Notes under the pieces: model-generated
What the model was told of the DNA's origin: nothing
What the model saw: only the letters and a program-made list of their open reading frames with translations
The model's database searches: none
Origin: Candidatus Siliceabacter maunaloa
Lineage (GTDB): Bacteria > Actinomycetota > Thermoleophilia > Solirubrobacterales > Solirubrobacteraceae
Length of the DNA: 60,697 bases
Assembly: GCA_024330185.1 (NCBI GenBank)
Contig: JANDLV010000021.1
Location: 1 to 60,697 of the forward strand
Reading direction: 5' to 3'
In this document: one piece after another, positions 28,454 through 38,623 of the stretch
Numbering within the stretch: position 1 is the first letter of the stretch
Layout: the number at the start of each line of letters is the position of its first letter
Made by a program: the position numbers and the translations under genes

Positions 28454-30235
28454 GTGCTCACGCGCTTGGTGATCCGGCGCTTCAAGCGTCTCCTGGATGC
28501 CGACATCGAGCTGGGCAATCCGGTCGTGTTCGTGGGGCCCAACGACGCCGGGAAGACGAGTGCTCTGCAAGCCCTCCTCCTCTGGCGACTTGGCCTGAGC
28601 CGCTACGTCGAGAAGCGGGCGCCGTCCAACGTGCCCGACACTCGTCCGGGCATCGCGATCAACCGCAAGGACCTCACCGGAATACCGGTGCCCACCGCGC
28701 GGATGCTCTGGCATGAGCTCTTCGTCCTTCGTAACTGGCGGGATGGGACGAGGCGCGGAGCCGAGCACATCCGCATCGCGATCACTGTCGAGGGGGTGGA
28801 CGTTGGCCAGCAATGGACCTGCGGGCTTGAGTTCGACCATGCGAACCCGGAGTCGATCTACGTCCGCCCGCTGAAACAGGAGTCGGACGGCTCGCGTATG
28901 CCAATTCCCGAGCAGGCGGCGAAGGTGAACGTCGCACTGCTCTCGCCGATGTCCGGACTCGCAGCGAACGAGACGCTGCTTCCTCCAGGGGCGATCGACG
29001 TTCGCATCGGGGAGGGTCGCACCGCCGAGGTCCTGAGGAACCTGTGCTTCCAGGTCGCCGAACGGGATCGCGTCGAGGGGACTACGCGATTCCAAGAGAT
29101 CGTCGAGCGGATCGACGGCCTTTTCGGCGTCGTGCTGCAGCCGCCTCAGCAAGTGGTCGAGCGTGGCGAGATCGCAATGAGCTACCGAACCCAATCGGGC
29201 ATCGAGCTCGACCTCGCGTCGGCGGGCCGCGGCCTACAGCAGACGCTCCTGCTGCTCACGTTCCTCACCCTCAACCAAGGAGCCGTCGTCCTCCTCGACG
29301 AGCCGGATGCTCATCTCGAGATCCTCCGCCAGCGGCAGACGTACGCCATGCTCGGCGAGACTGCTCGCGAGACCGGCGGTCAGATCATCGCGGCGAGCCA
29401 CTCGGAGGTCATCCTCAACGAGGCTGCACGCAACGATGTCGTCATCGCCTTCCTCGGATCCCCACACCGCATCGACAACCGTGGCAGGGCGCAGCTCTCC
29501 AAGGCTCTCGCCGATATCGGCTTCGACGCGTATTACGCAGCCGAGCAGAACGGCTGGGTGCTCTTCCTCGAGGGAGCGACGGACCTGGCGATCCTCCGTG
29601 CGCTCGCCGCCCGCTTGAGCCATGCGGCACGTGAAGCGCTCGACCGACCCTTCGTCGACTACGTCCAGAATCAGCCCAATACCGCCCGTAGCCACTTCTA
29701 TGGGCTCAGAGAGGCCGTTCCCGGCCTTATCGGCTTCGCGGTGTTCGATCGACTCGAACGTACGCCCGGCGGAGGACCAGAGCCGGAGGTTCACTGCTGG
29801 CTGCGCAGGGAGATCGAGAACTACATCTGCCAGCCGGAGACGCTGGTCGCATGGGCGAGAGCCACGGGGGGAGCGCGATCGATGGGAGGCCTCTTCGAGA
29901 TGGCGGAAGCCGACCGTTGGGAGGCCGCGATGCGCGAGAACATCGCGCGCCTCGTGCCTCCGATCGCACTCGACGATCAGAACGACCAGTTCTGGATCGA
30001 CACGAAAGCGAGCGACGCCTTCCTTGATCGTCTGTTCGAGCGCTTCTTCGCGGACCTGGGCATCGAGAACCTCCTGCGCAAGACGAACTATCACGTGCTT
30101 GCCGACCACATCGCCGTCGAAGCCATCGACCAAGAGCTCATCCAGGTCCTTGATCGGATCGCCGAGGTCTACGAGGCTTCCACCCCCTCGCCCTTGCCGG
30201 GAGACACCCCCGAGAGCGACGGGCCCACGGAGTAG
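28454..30235 (+). CDS. OLD-family AAA ATPase with C-terminal TOPRIM-like nuclease domain
   Basis: The 593-residue protein starts MLTRLVIRRFKRLLDADIEL with an ABC/AAA-type Walker A GPNDAGKT (28-35). It has the signature-like DLASAGRGLQQTLLLL and Walker B VVLLDEPDAHLE, followed by the switch His in AASHSEV. From about residue 370 comes a TOPRIM-type segment FLEGATDLAILRAL with a later acidic FAVFDRLE. This is the OLD/GajA-like plan of ATP-regulated nucleases. It has no UvrD partner (so not Gabija). GC content is lower than that of the neighbours upstream, and codon use is less biased, suggesting a separate origin. GTG start nine bases after the helicase stop. Confidence 0.85.
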   Translation: MLTRLVIRRFKRLLDADIELGNPVVFVGPNDAGKTSALQALLLWRLGLSRYVEKRAPSNVPDTRPGIAINRKDLTGIPVPTARMLWHELFVLRNWRDGTRRGAEHIRIAITVEGVDVGQQWTCGLEFDHANPESIYVRPLKQESDGSRMPIPEQAAKVNVALLSPMSGLAANETLLPPGAIDVRIGEGRTAEVLRNLCFQVAERDRVEGTTRFQEIVERIDGLFGVVLQPPQQVVERGEIAMSYRTQSGIELDLASAGRGLQQTLLLLTFLTLNQGAVVLLDEPDAHLEILRQRQTYAMLGETARETGGQIIAASHSEVILNEAARNDVVIAFLGSPHRIDNRGRAQLSKALADIGFDAYYAAEQNGWVLFLEGATDLAILRALAARLSHAAREALDRPFVDYVQNQPNTARSHFYGLREAVPGLIGFAVFDRLERTPGGGPEPEVHCWLRREIENYICQPETLVAWARATGGARSMGGLFEMAEADRWEAAMRENIARLVPPIALDDQNDQFWIDTKASDAFLDRLFERFFADLGIENLLRKTNYHVLADHIAVEAIDQELIQVLDRIAEVYEASTPSPLPGDTPESDGPTE

Positions 30236-30247
30236 TGTCCCGGCCCC

Positions 30248-30703
30248 ATGTACGAGTTCATCCTCGCCTTGCACATCATCGCCGTCCTCGTGGCCTTCGG
30301 GCCCGTGTTCTCCTATCCGGTCGGGCTGCGCGCGGCGCGGGCCGCCGGGCCGGCCGCCCTGGCCACCTTCCATCGCGGCCAGGTGCTGCTTGTGCGCTAT
30401 GGGGCCTTCGCGGCGCTCGTCGTGCTCGTCGCGGGCATCTACATGGCGCTCGACCGCTTCAGCCTCGGGGACCCGTGGATCTCCGCGACCTTCCTGATCC
30501 TCATCGTGCTGATGGGTCTCTACGGCGCGGTCCTGGGGCCCACGGAGCGTCGGGCCGCCGAGCTGGCCACGGCCGGCGCGGATGGCGGGCGCCCGAGCCC
30601 TGAGTACGACGCCGCCGCAAAGCGGCTGTCGCTGGTCATGACGATGGCCTCGGTCCTCGTGGCTGTGGCCATCATTCTCATGACGGTCAAGCCCGGCGCG
30701 TAG
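30248..30703 (+). CDS. DUF2269-like integral membrane protein
   Basis: The 151-residue protein has four predicted membrane helices (MYEFILALHIIAVLVAFGPV, ALVVLVAGIYMAL, ATFLILIVLMGLYGAVLG, VMTMASVLVAVAIILMTV). LHIIAVLVAFGP with a His in the first helix and a basic loop is typical of DUF2269 proteins. Function is unknown. A TAGTGT element nine bases upstream of the ATG is a possible -10; it begins at the end of the OLD gene. Confidence 0.75.
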   Translation: MYEFILALHIIAVLVAFGPVFSYPVGLRAARAAGPAALATFHRGQVLLVRYGAFAALVVLVAGIYMALDRFSLGDPWISATFLILIVLMGLYGAVLGPTERRAAELATAGADGGRPSPEYDAAAKRLSLVMTMASVLVAVAIILMTVKPGA

Positions 30704-30730
30704 GTAGGCCTCGGCGCGGGAGGCGCGATG

Positions 30731-30749
30731 CGCGGGAAGGAGTCCCGCG
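30731..30749. terminator. Hairpin between DUF2269 gene and SRPBCC-like gene
   Basis: CGCGGGA (30731-30737) and TCCCGCG (30743-30749) flank a five-base loop AGGAG. The loop resembles a Shine-Dalgarno, so it could also occlude or present one, but it lies about 25 bases from the next ATG. No T-run follows. Confidence 0.35.
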
Positions 30750-30774
30750 GCGGGGCGGCGAAATGGGGATCGCG

Positions 30775-31386
30775 ATGAGCGAGACGACGATCCACCGCAC
30801 CCTGGTCAAGAGCCCGCCCGAGCTGTGGGCGGAAGTGAGCGACGACGCGGCGCTGGCCCGCCACCTCGGCGAGTTCGGCGAGATCCGCATCACCCGTACG
30901 GAGCCCGAGAAGACCGTCGCCTGGGAGGGCGAGCGCGCGAGCGGCACGGTCCACATCGAGCCCGGCGGGTGGGGCACCCGCGTCGTGCTCAGCGTGGAGG
31001 CCGCGGCGGCCCCCACGCCGCAGCCCCCGCCGGCGCCCCCGGCCGACCCCGACCCCGACCCCGATCCCGACCCACTGCCGCCCGCGGCGACGCAGCCCGG
31101 CGTGCTCGAGCGCCTGCGGTTCTGGAGCAGGCGGCGCAACGCCCGCTCGGACGCCCAGCGCGACGCCGACGCGCAGCGCCGCGACGCCGAGCGCGTGGCC
31201 GCGGGCCTGGCGCCCGCTGCGGTGCGCGCTGGAGCCGACGAGCCGTCGGAGTTGGCCATAGCGCACGCCCGGCTCACGACGCCTGCGGCTCCGCCCGCGA
31301 TCAGCGAGGACGAGGCCCAGGCCCTCCTTGAGAGGGCGCTGGACACCCTCGGCCAGGCTCACCACCGCCCCTTCTCACGGGGCTGA
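30775..31386 (+). CDS. SRPBCC-like protein with Asp-Pro repeat linker
   Basis: The 203-residue protein begins MSETTIHRTLVKSPPELWAEVSDD and continues with EFGEIRITRTEPEKTVAWEGE, a START/SRPBCC-type helix-grip beginning. At about 82-99 there is a run of alternating Asp-Pro in a proline-rich linker. The C-terminal part is charged, Arg/Ala/Asp-rich helix. The start at 30775 has GGGGA about six bases upstream; an in-frame ATG at 30763 is four codons earlier. Function is unknown. The truncated SRPBCC domain (about 75 residues) is unlikely to enclose a normal ligand pocket. Confidence 0.65.
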   Translation: MSETTIHRTLVKSPPELWAEVSDDAALARHLGEFGEIRITRTEPEKTVAWEGERASGTVHIEPGGWGTRVVLSVEAAAAPTPQPPPAPPADPDPDPDPDPLPPAATQPGVLERLRFWSRRRNARSDAQRDADAQRRDAERVAAGLAPAAVRAGADEPSELAIAHARLTTPAAPPAISEDEAQALLERALDTLGQAHHRPFSRG

Positions 31387-31414
31387 GCCGGGCCCGCACC
31401 CGATGTCGGCGCCC

Positions 31415-32017
31415 TCAGCGCGCCGGCTGCGGCGGGCCGACCGGAAGCTCGCCGGTCCCACCGGCGTGCAGGCCGTCGAGCACGATGGCCATGTAGCGCC
31501 GCCACAGCCGCGGGTCGACGTCGTCACGGTCGGGCGGCATGCGCACGACGCCCCTGGCCAGCAGGAGGAGGTCGAGCGGCTCGACGTCGTGACGCAGCAC
31601 GCCCGCCTCACGACCCCGCGCCACCAACGGCTCCCACGCGCTCAGCAGGCGGTCGCGCAGCGAGAGGAAGGCCGGCAGGGTGAGCAGGTGCTCGCGCACC
31701 GCGTCGACGAAGCCGCGGTCGGCGGCCATCGACTCGGCCAGGGCGAGCATCGCGGTCTCCAGACCCTCCCACGGGTCCTCGAGCATCGCAGCCGCGTTGA
31801 TCTCCTCGAACAGAACTCCCATCCCGTCCTCGACGATGGCCAGGATGAGGTGGTCCTTGGTGGCGAAGCGGCGGTAGAGCGTCCCCACCCCCACGCCGGC
31901 CTCCCGGGCGATCTCGTCCACCCCCGCCTCCAGCCCCTGCCGGGCAAACACCGCGCGGGCGGCGACGAGCACACGCTCGCGGTTGCGCTTGGCGTCGGCC
32001 CGCAGAGCGGTTCCCAT
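31415..32017 (-). CDS. TetR family transcriptional regulator
   Basis: The 200-residue protein has an N-terminal HTH (RERVLVAARAVFARQGLEAGVDEIAREAGVGVGTLYRRF) and a helical ligand domain. It is divergent from the MFS gene across a 93-base gap with a GCGGA-N8-TCCGC inverted repeat at 32048-32065, and so probably represses that exporter. It converges on the SRPBCC-like gene; the 28-base gap shows no clear terminator. Confidence 0.9.
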   Translation of the reverse strand: MGTALRADAKRNRERVLVAARAVFARQGLEAGVDEIAREAGVGVGTLYRRFATKDHLILAIVEDGMGVLFEEINAAAMLEDPWEGLETAMLALAESMAADRGFVDAVREHLLTLPAFLSLRDRLLSAWEPLVARGREAGVLRHDVEPLDLLLLARGVVRMPPDRDDVDPRLWRRYMAIVLDGLHAGGTGELPVGPPQPAR

Positions 32018-32110
32018 GCCGCGGAGTCTACGCCTTGGCGAGGAAAAGCGGAGGGCTCGTTCCGCCGCTGCTAGCGTCGAGGTCCGCCGGGTGTCGCCCG
32101 GCTTGCGACC

Positions 32111-33523
32111 ATGCCCGCGTCCACGCACCGTACCGCACCGATCATGGCCACGCTCCTGCTGGCCGGGCTGGCCTTCGCCCTGGCGCAGACCGTGGTGGCC
32201 CCGGCGCTGCCGGCCATCGCGCGCGGCTACGACACGACGCTCAACTCCGCCACCTGGGTGCTCACCGGCTTCCTGCTCTCGGCCTCGGTGGCCACCCCGA
32301 TCGTCGGCAAGCTCGGCGACCTCTACGGCAAGGGCCGCGTGCTGGCCCTCGTGCTGCTGACCTTCGCCGCCGGCTCGGTGGTCGGCGGGCTGGCCCAGAG
32401 CATCGGCGTGGTCATCTCCGGGCGCGTGCTCCAGGGCGTCGGGGCCGGCGTGTTCCCGCTGGCCTTCGGGATCATCCGCGACACCTTCCCGCGCGAGCGC
32501 GTGGGCCTGGGCATCGGGGTGCTCAGCGCGATGTTCGGCATCGGCGGAGGCATCGGGCTGCCGCTGTCGGGACTGATCGTGGACAACACGGATCTCTCGT
32601 GGCTGTTCTGGATCGGCCTGGTCGCCCTGCCCGCCGCGCTGGCCGCGCACCGCATGGTCCCGGCGCCCGTGCAGCGCCGCGCAGCGCGCATCGACTGGGC
32701 CGGCGCGGCGGTGCTCAGCGGGGCGCTGGTGTGCCTGCTGCTGGGCGTGACCAACGCCAATACATGGGGCTGGGATTCGGTGGGCGTACTCGGGCTGCTG
32801 GCCGGCGGCCTCGCGCTGGGTGCGGCCTGGCTGGCCCTGGAGCGCCGCGTGGCCGAGCCGCTGGTCGACCTGCGCCTCCTGCGCTCGCGACCCGTCGCCG
32901 CGACCAACCTCGCCGCCGTGCTCGTGGGCTTCGCGATGTTCTCTTCCTTCCTGCTCATCCCCCAGTTCGCCCAGACGCCGGCGCAGGCCGGCTACGGCTT
33001 CGACTCCTCGGTGACCGAGGCCGGGCTGATCATGCTGCCCAGCGCCCTGGTCATGCTCGTCGCCGGGCCCTTCGCGGGCTGGATGGGCTCGCGCGTCGGC
33101 TTCCGCTCCATCCTGGCCGCCGGCGCCGCCAGCTCGGCGCTGGCCTTCGCCTTCCTGGCCGTCGCCCACGGCGAGATCTGGGAGTTCGTCCTCGCCGGCG
33201 CCCTGATCGGCGTCGGCATCGCCTTCGCCTTCTCCTCGATGGCCAACCTGGTCGTCGAGTCGGTGCCCCGGGAGGACGTGGGCATCGCCACGGGCATCAA
33301 CACGATCGCGCGGACGATCGGCGGTGCCGCGGGCGCCGCCGCGGTCACCACGGTGCTGACCGCGCAGATGTTGCCGGGCACGATCGTCCCGGTCGAGTCG
33401 GGCTACACCACGGCGTTCGTCATCGCCGCCGCGGTCGGCGTGCTGGCGCTCCTGGCCGCTCTCGCTCTGCCCCGTGCGCCGCGCCCCGAGCGCGAGCCAG
33501 CCGCCGAGCCCGCCCTGGCATAG
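32111..33523 (+). CDS. MFS drug:H+ antiporter (DHA2/EmrB-QacA type)
   Basis: The 470-residue transporter has 14 predicted helices. Motif A is present as [13 protein letters not shown] between helices 2 and 3. The first helix has [20 protein letters not shown], the DHA2 hallmark (V-x-x-A-L-P-x-I). The divergent TetR regulator suggests inducible efflux of a toxic small molecule. A TAGCGT at 32072-32077 may be its -10. The C-terminal tail [13 protein letters not shown] is short and disordered. Confidence 0.92.
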   Translation: MPASTHRTAPIMATLLLAGLAFALAQTVVAPALPAIARGYDTTLNSATWVLTGFLLSASVATPIVGKLGDLYGKGRVLALVLLTFAAGSVVGGLAQSIGVVISGRVLQGVGAGVFPLAFGIIRDTFPRERVGLGIGVLSAMFGIGGGIGLPLSGLIVDNTDLSWLFWIGLVALPAALAAHRMVPAPVQRRAARIDWAGAAVLSGALVCLLLGVTNANTWGWDSVGVLGLLAGGLALGAAWLALERRVAEPLVDLRLLRSRPVAATNLAAVLVGFAMFSSFLLIPQFAQTPAQAGYGFDSSVTEAGLIMLPSALVMLVAGPFAGWMGSRVGFRSILAAGAASSALAFAFLAVAHGEIWEFVLAGALIGVGIAFAFSSMANLVVESVPREDVGIATGINTIARTIGGAAGAAAVTTVLTAQMLPGTIVPVESGYTTAFVIAAAVGVLALLAALALPRAPRPEREPAAEPALA

Positions 33524-33536
33524 GATCGCGGGCTCC

Positions 33537-35108
<1,572 letters not shown>

Positions 35109-35145
35109 TCGGCCCCGGAGGCCCGGCCTGCGATCGCCCTGGACC

Positions 35146-35186
35146 AACTAGCTAGTTACTCTGGCTAGCGTCGCTATACTGGCAGC
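35146..35186 (+). promoter_or_regulatory. Promoter and palindromic operator of vapBC module 1
   Basis: The perfect palindrome AACTAGCTAGTT (35146-35157) covers the expected -35 region. TATACT (35175-35180) lies six bases before the ATG at 35187, so the transcript should be leaderless. Autorepression by the VapB/VapC complex at the palindrome is likely. Confidence 0.6.
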
Positions 35187-35423
35187 ATGACCCGGGTCGG
35201 CATGCACGAGGCCAAGACACGCCTGTCGCAGCTCGTCGAGCATGCGCTGGCGGGCGAGGAGGTCGTGATCACTCGCCGCGGGCGTCCCGCGGTCCGTCTG
35301 GAGCCGGTGCGCGAGGGCGAGGGCTTCGCGGCCCTTGCGGGCGTGTGGGCGGGTGAGGTGCACCTCACCGAGGACTTCGACGAGCTGCCCGACGATCTCG
35401 CCGATGCGCTGGGCGCACGGTGA
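35187..35423 (+). CDS. Phd/YefM-type antitoxin (VapB)
   Basis: The 78-residue protein begins MTRVGMHEAKTRLSQLVEHAL followed by GEEVVITRRGRPAVRLEPV, the Phd/YefM fold. The acidic C-terminal tail (FDELPDDLADALG) would wrap the toxin. It has no Shine-Dalgarno and is probably leaderless. It overlaps the PIN toxin gene as GTGA. Confidence 0.9.
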   Translation: MTRVGMHEAKTRLSQLVEHALAGEEVVITRRGRPAVRLEPVREGEGFAALAGVWAGEVHLTEDFDELPDDLADALGAR

Positions 35424-35800
35424 GCCGACTCCTGGTCGACACCCACGTCCTGCTGTGGTGGATGGCCGACGACCGCGCCCGTCTGAGCGAGACCGCACGC
35501 CGGCAGCTCGTGGACCCAGCCAACCGCATCATCGTCAGCGCGGTGAGCGTGTGGGAGACTGCGATCAAGCGAGCGCTGGGCAAGCTCGCCGCTCCGCCCG
35601 ACCTCCTCGAACGCCTGGAGCAGACGGCAGTCGAGCTGCTGCCGATCACCGCTCGCCACGCGGACCAGGTGGGCCGCCTGCCGCTGCATCACGGTGATCC
35701 GTTCGACCGCCTGCTCGTGGCACAGGCCGGGCTGGAGGGGCTCGCCCTCGTGAGCGGCGACTCCGAGGTCCACCGTTACGACGTCACGGTCGTGTGGTGA
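35420..35800 (+). CDS. PIN-domain ribonuclease toxin (VapC)
   Basis: The 126-residue PIN toxin has the first acidic residue in LLVDTHVLLWW (Asp7), the Glu in VSVWETAIK and the Asp pair in HGDPFDRLLVAQA. It starts with GTG overlapping the antitoxin stop. VapC toxins cut tRNA or rRNA. It converges on a second VapBC module with about 10 bases between their stops. Confidence 0.92.
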   Translation: MSRLLVDTHVLLWWMADDRARLSETARRQLVDPANRIIVSAVSVWETAIKRALGKLAAPPDLLERLEQTAVELLPITARHADQVGRLPLHHGDPFDRLLVAQAGLEGLALVSGDSEVHRYDVTVVW

Positions 35801-35810
35801 GCCATGCGAC

Positions 35811-36200
35811 TCACGGCGCTCTGGCGTACAGCCCGAGCTCGCGCGCGAGGGCAGCCTGCGCCGTGTCGAGGGTGATCAGTTCGCGGCCCGTCGCCGCAGC
35901 GGTGGCGATGATGAGCAGGTCTGTCGCCTTGACGATGCGCCCGGCGCTGCGCGCGTGAGCGAGCGCGGCGCCGTACTGGTCGGCGACGGCGGCGTCGACG
36001 ACCAGCGCAGCGAAGGCCGACCGGACGTCAGCCAGTCGGGCGGCGCGAACGCTTTGGCTGGAGGGGCCGCGAGCGCGCAGGACGCCGGCGCGCAGCTCCC
36101 CGAGCGAGACGACGGAGATCGAGGAACGCTCGGGAAGGTCGAGAGCCCGCTGCTCGTCGACGGCGATCAGCACCGACGTGTCGAGGAGCGAGCCGGTCAC
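35811..36200 (-). CDS. Second PIN-domain toxin (VapC)
   Basis: The 129-residue protein has the PIN acidic positions in SLLDTSVLIAV, VVSLGELRAG and ATDLLIIATAA. The start is placed at the GTG at 36200 because it overlaps the upstream antitoxin stop as GTGA; a GTG at 36212 would add four residues. Its sequence is quite different from the toxin at 35420, so the two modules are not a tandem duplication. Confidence 0.9.
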   Translation of the reverse strand: MTGSLLDTSVLIAVDEQRALDLPERSSISVVSLGELRAGVLRARGPSSQSVRAARLADVRSAFAALVVDAAVADQYGAALAHARSAGRIVKATDLLIIATAAATGRELITLDTAQAALARELGLYARAP

Positions 36201-36460
36201 GGATCGGGCCACGGATCGTCGACCGGCGCCTCGGCGGCGTCGAGATCCGCGGCGAGGTCAGCACGGTCCAACGGCGAGGCGAGGATGGATCGCAGCTTCT
36301 CCCGATCGACGTCCGTCTGCGGAGCGGTGGGCTCGTGGGGGCCCAGTCGCGCGACCGGGCGCCCCCGAACCGTCACCGTGAACTCGGTCCCCGCCTCGGC
36401 CTCCCGGAGGACTCTGGCGACATCGTTGCGAAGGTCCCGCTGCGCGATGGTGCGGTGCAC
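36197..36460 (-). CDS. Second Phd/YefM-type antitoxin (VapB)
   Basis: The 87-residue protein begins HRTIAQRDLRNDVARVLREAE, followed by EFTVTVRGRPVARLGP, the Phd/YefM beta-alpha core, and ends with an acidic/proline tail. The GTG start lies directly next to an operator palindrome and shows no Shine-Dalgarno. It pairs with the PIN toxin downstream. Confidence 0.88.
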   Translation of the reverse strand: MHRTIAQRDLRNDVARVLREAEAGTEFTVTVRGRPVARLGPHEPTAPQTDVDREKLRSILASPLDRADLAADLDAAEAPVDDPWPDP

Positions 36461-36477
36461 TGCTACGACCGTAGCAG
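36460..36477 (-). promoter_or_regulatory. Operator and -10 of vapBC module 2
   Basis: CTGCTAC and GTAGCAG form a perfect 7-bp inverted repeat with four bases between. On the minus strand TACGGT within it is followed by seven bases and the GTG start, so the operator overlaps the -10 of a leaderless promoter. Autorepression is likely. Confidence 0.5.
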
Positions 36478-36488
36478 GCGCGGATGTC

Positions 36489-36875
36489 CTAGACTACCCA
36501 GAGGTACACGCCCAGCGCGACGACGCACGCGACGCCCACGACGGTCGCGACACCCAAGACGAGCTTCTGCCGGCGCGAGAGGCCCTTTGCCGCCTCGCCC
36601 GCGCCCGCCGCGCGCTCGAGCGCGTGCTCCAGGAGCTTCTCTGCCCAGTCGAACTGCAGGGAGAGCATGGCCAGGCCGATGGGGATGATCACCAGGGCTG
36701 GACCCGGGGTCACGATCATGACCAGGCCGGCCAGGAGCACGACGAGCCCCGCGGCCACCCACCCGGCCTTGAAGATCGGGCCCTTCGCGACGTAGGCCTC
36801 GCGGCGGCGGCGCAGCCTGACCACCATCTCGGGAGGCTTCGGCTGGTCGGACGCCTGGCGCTCCCGGGTGGCCAT
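36489..36875 (-). CDS. PGPGW-type transmembrane protein
   Basis: The 128-residue protein has a basic N-terminus and two hydrophobic segments forming a hairpin (GWVAAGLVVLLAGLVMIV, then TPGPALVIIPIGLAMLSL), with FDWAEKLL after them. This is the P-G-P-x-x family plan (TIGR02611-like). A third helix closes the protein. It starts 10 bases after the SpoIIE-type gene stop and may share its transcript. Function is unknown. Confidence 0.75.
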   Translation of the reverse strand: MATRERQASDQPKPPEMVVRLRRRREAYVAKGPIFKAGWVAAGLVVLLAGLVMIVTPGPALVIIPIGLAMLSLQFDWAEKLLEHALERAAGAGEAAKGLSRRQKLVLGVATVVGVACVVALGVYLWVV

Positions 36876-36885
36876 GGCGGGAACG

Positions 36886-38571
36886 TTAGCCGAGCAGGCG
36901 CGCGGCGACGGGCGGATCGGCGCGAAAGGCCAGCAGGGCCACGTCGTCGTCCCCGACCGTGTCCGCCGCGGCGAGGATCGCGTCGCACAGTCCGTCGAGG
37001 TCGGCCGCCGCCGCGTCACCCAGTGCCGCGAGCACCCGCTGGAGCACGGCGTCCAGCGACGCGCCGCGCCGCTCGACCAGCCCGTCGGTGTAGAGCACGA
37101 GGGTGTCGCCCGGCCCGAGAGCCACGGAGGCGATCTCCCAGCGCAGGTCGGCGCGCACGCCCAGCGGCATCCCCTGACAGGCCGGCAGCGCCTCCACCTG
37201 GCCACAGGCGCGGCGCACCAGCGGCGCCGGGTGGCCCGCTGCGGTGTAGGACAGCAGGCCCCGCGCCGGCTCGTAGATCGCGTAGACCAGCGTGGCCAGC
37301 GACGGGGTGGTGCCCAGCGTGTGCTCCAGCGTGTTGAGGCGCCCGATGACCTCGTCGGGCCTCCCGCCCTCCATCGCGTAGGCCCGCAGCCCGCTGCGCA
37401 GATGGCCCATCACCACCGCGGCCGGGGTGCCGCGCCCCACCACGTCGCCGATGACCAGGCCGACGCGTCCGCCGGGCAGGGCCAGGACGTCGTACCAGTC
37501 GCCACCGACCTCCATGCCCACCCCGCCAGGCAGGTAGCGCACGCGAGCCTCCCCGCACTGCAGCGCGGGCAGGCAGTCGGGCAGGAGGCTGCGCTGGAGC
37601 TGCTCGGCCGTGGTGCGCTCGCGCTCGTAGCTCGTCGCGTTGGCGAGCGCCATCGCACAGCGGCGCGCGATCTCCTCCAGGGGCCCGACGTCCACCTGCT
37701 CGTAGGCCTCGGGCGTGCGCGCGGTGCGCCCGAGCAGCATCGCGCCGGTCACGCGTCCGCGCACCTTGAGCGGCAGGTAGACCGCCGAGTGCAGCCCCAC
37801 CGCCCGCAGTGCGGCGGCGTGCTCGGCGTCGCGCGAGATGGCCGAGAGGAAGGCGTCGTCGTAGCGGGCCACGAGTTGTGGTTCGCCGGTGCGCAGCACC
37901 GCGCCCCGGCCCTCGGGGATGCGGACCTCCAGGGGGTGGGCGCTGGCGATCTCGAAGGCCAGGTGCTCCTTGCCGGGCTCGGCGTGGGCCGAGCCCACGC
38001 GCTGCAGCGAGCCGTCGTCACGCAGGAGGTCCAGCGCCCAGTAGTCGGCCACGCGTGGCACGAGCAGGCGGGCCACGGTGTCCACGACGGTGTCGGGGTC
38101 CAGCGAGGCCGAGAGCGCGTCGCCCGCCTCGGCCAGGAGCGCGAGCTGGTCGGCCAGCCGGGCGCGCTCCGTGACGTCCTCGATCATGGCCACGGCGAGC
38201 ACCGGCACGCCGTCGCCGTCGTGCACCGGCGCCGAGCTCACGCGCATGACGCCGTGGGTGTCGTCGCCGCGCTGGTAGCGGATCTCCTCGCGCTCGACCG
38301 TCTCACCGGTGGCCACGGTGCGCGCCAACGGCCAGTCCTCGCCACGGTAGGGCCGCCCGTCGGGGTGGAGGCCGCGGTAGGCGGCGTAGCCCTCGACCTC
38401 CGCGGAGGCGATGAACGGGTGGCGCATGACGGCCGCGACCTGCTCGTTGCCCAGGATCATCCGCCCGCCGGGCACCTCCGCGACGATCACGCCGACGGGC
38501 AACTGCTCCAGCACGGCGCTCAGCAGCGACTGGACGTCGGGCAGCGACCGCGCACGCTCGGGCTCATCCAT
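36886..38571 (-). CDS. PAS-GAF-SpoIIE serine phosphatase
   Basis: The 561-residue protein starts MDEPERARSLPDVQSLL. It has a PAS domain (about 15-135, ILGNEQVAAVMRHPF, then VMRVSSAPV), a GAF domain (about 150-310, LVPRVADYWALDLLRDDG to VTGAMLLGRTA) and a PP2C/SpoIIE phosphatase domain (about 330-555) with metal-binding GGDWYDVL, IGDVVGRG, YTDGLVER and DDDVALLAF. Such RsbP/RsbU-like proteins dephosphorylate anti-anti-sigma factors in response to a sensed signal. The catalase gene nearby fits a stress response. A TAGGCT 11 bases upstream may be its -10. The open frame running far upstream (to 40989) is antisense to catalase. Confidence 0.92.
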   Translation of the reverse strand: MDEPERARSLPDVQSLLSAVLEQLPVGVIVAEVPGGRMILGNEQVAAVMRHPFIASAEVEGYAAYRGLHPDGRPYRGEDWPLARTVATGETVEREEIRYQRGDDTHGVMRVSSAPVHDGDGVPVLAVAMIEDVTERARLADQLALLAEAGDALSASLDPDTVVDTVARLLVPRVADYWALDLLRDDGSLQRVGSAHAEPGKEHLAFEIASAHPLEVRIPEGRGAVLRTGEPQLVARYDDAFLSAISRDAEHAAALRAVGLHSAVYLPLKVRGRVTGAMLLGRTARTPEAYEQVDVGPLEEIARRCAMALANATSYERERTTAEQLQRSLLPDCLPALQCGEARVRYLPGGVGMEVGGDWYDVLALPGGRVGLVIGDVVGRGTPAAVVMGHLRSGLRAYAMEGGRPDEVIGRLNTLEHTLGTTPSLATLVYAIYEPARGLLSYTAAGHPAPLVRRACGQVEALPACQGMPLGVRADLRWEIASVALGPGDTLVLYTDGLVERRGASLDAVLQRVLAALGDAAAADLDGLCDAILAAADTVGDDDVALLAFRADPPVAARLLG

Positions 38572-38623
38572 GGGGGAGTCCGAGCCTAACCCCGGGCGAG
38601 GGGGTCGCTGGACAGACGGTTGA

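Noticed and set aside
25136-29194. 1352-residue minus-strand open frame opposite the helicase
   Set aside because: Same reason; the plus strand has a full set of helicase motifs.
19650-30235. Complete DISARM or BREX system
   Set aside because: No drmA/drmB, pglZ, brxC or brxL genes; only methylase and helicase-type components match.
35187-36460. Tandem duplication of one VapBC module
   Set aside because: The two toxins and antitoxins share only family-level motifs, so they are independent acquisitions or very old.
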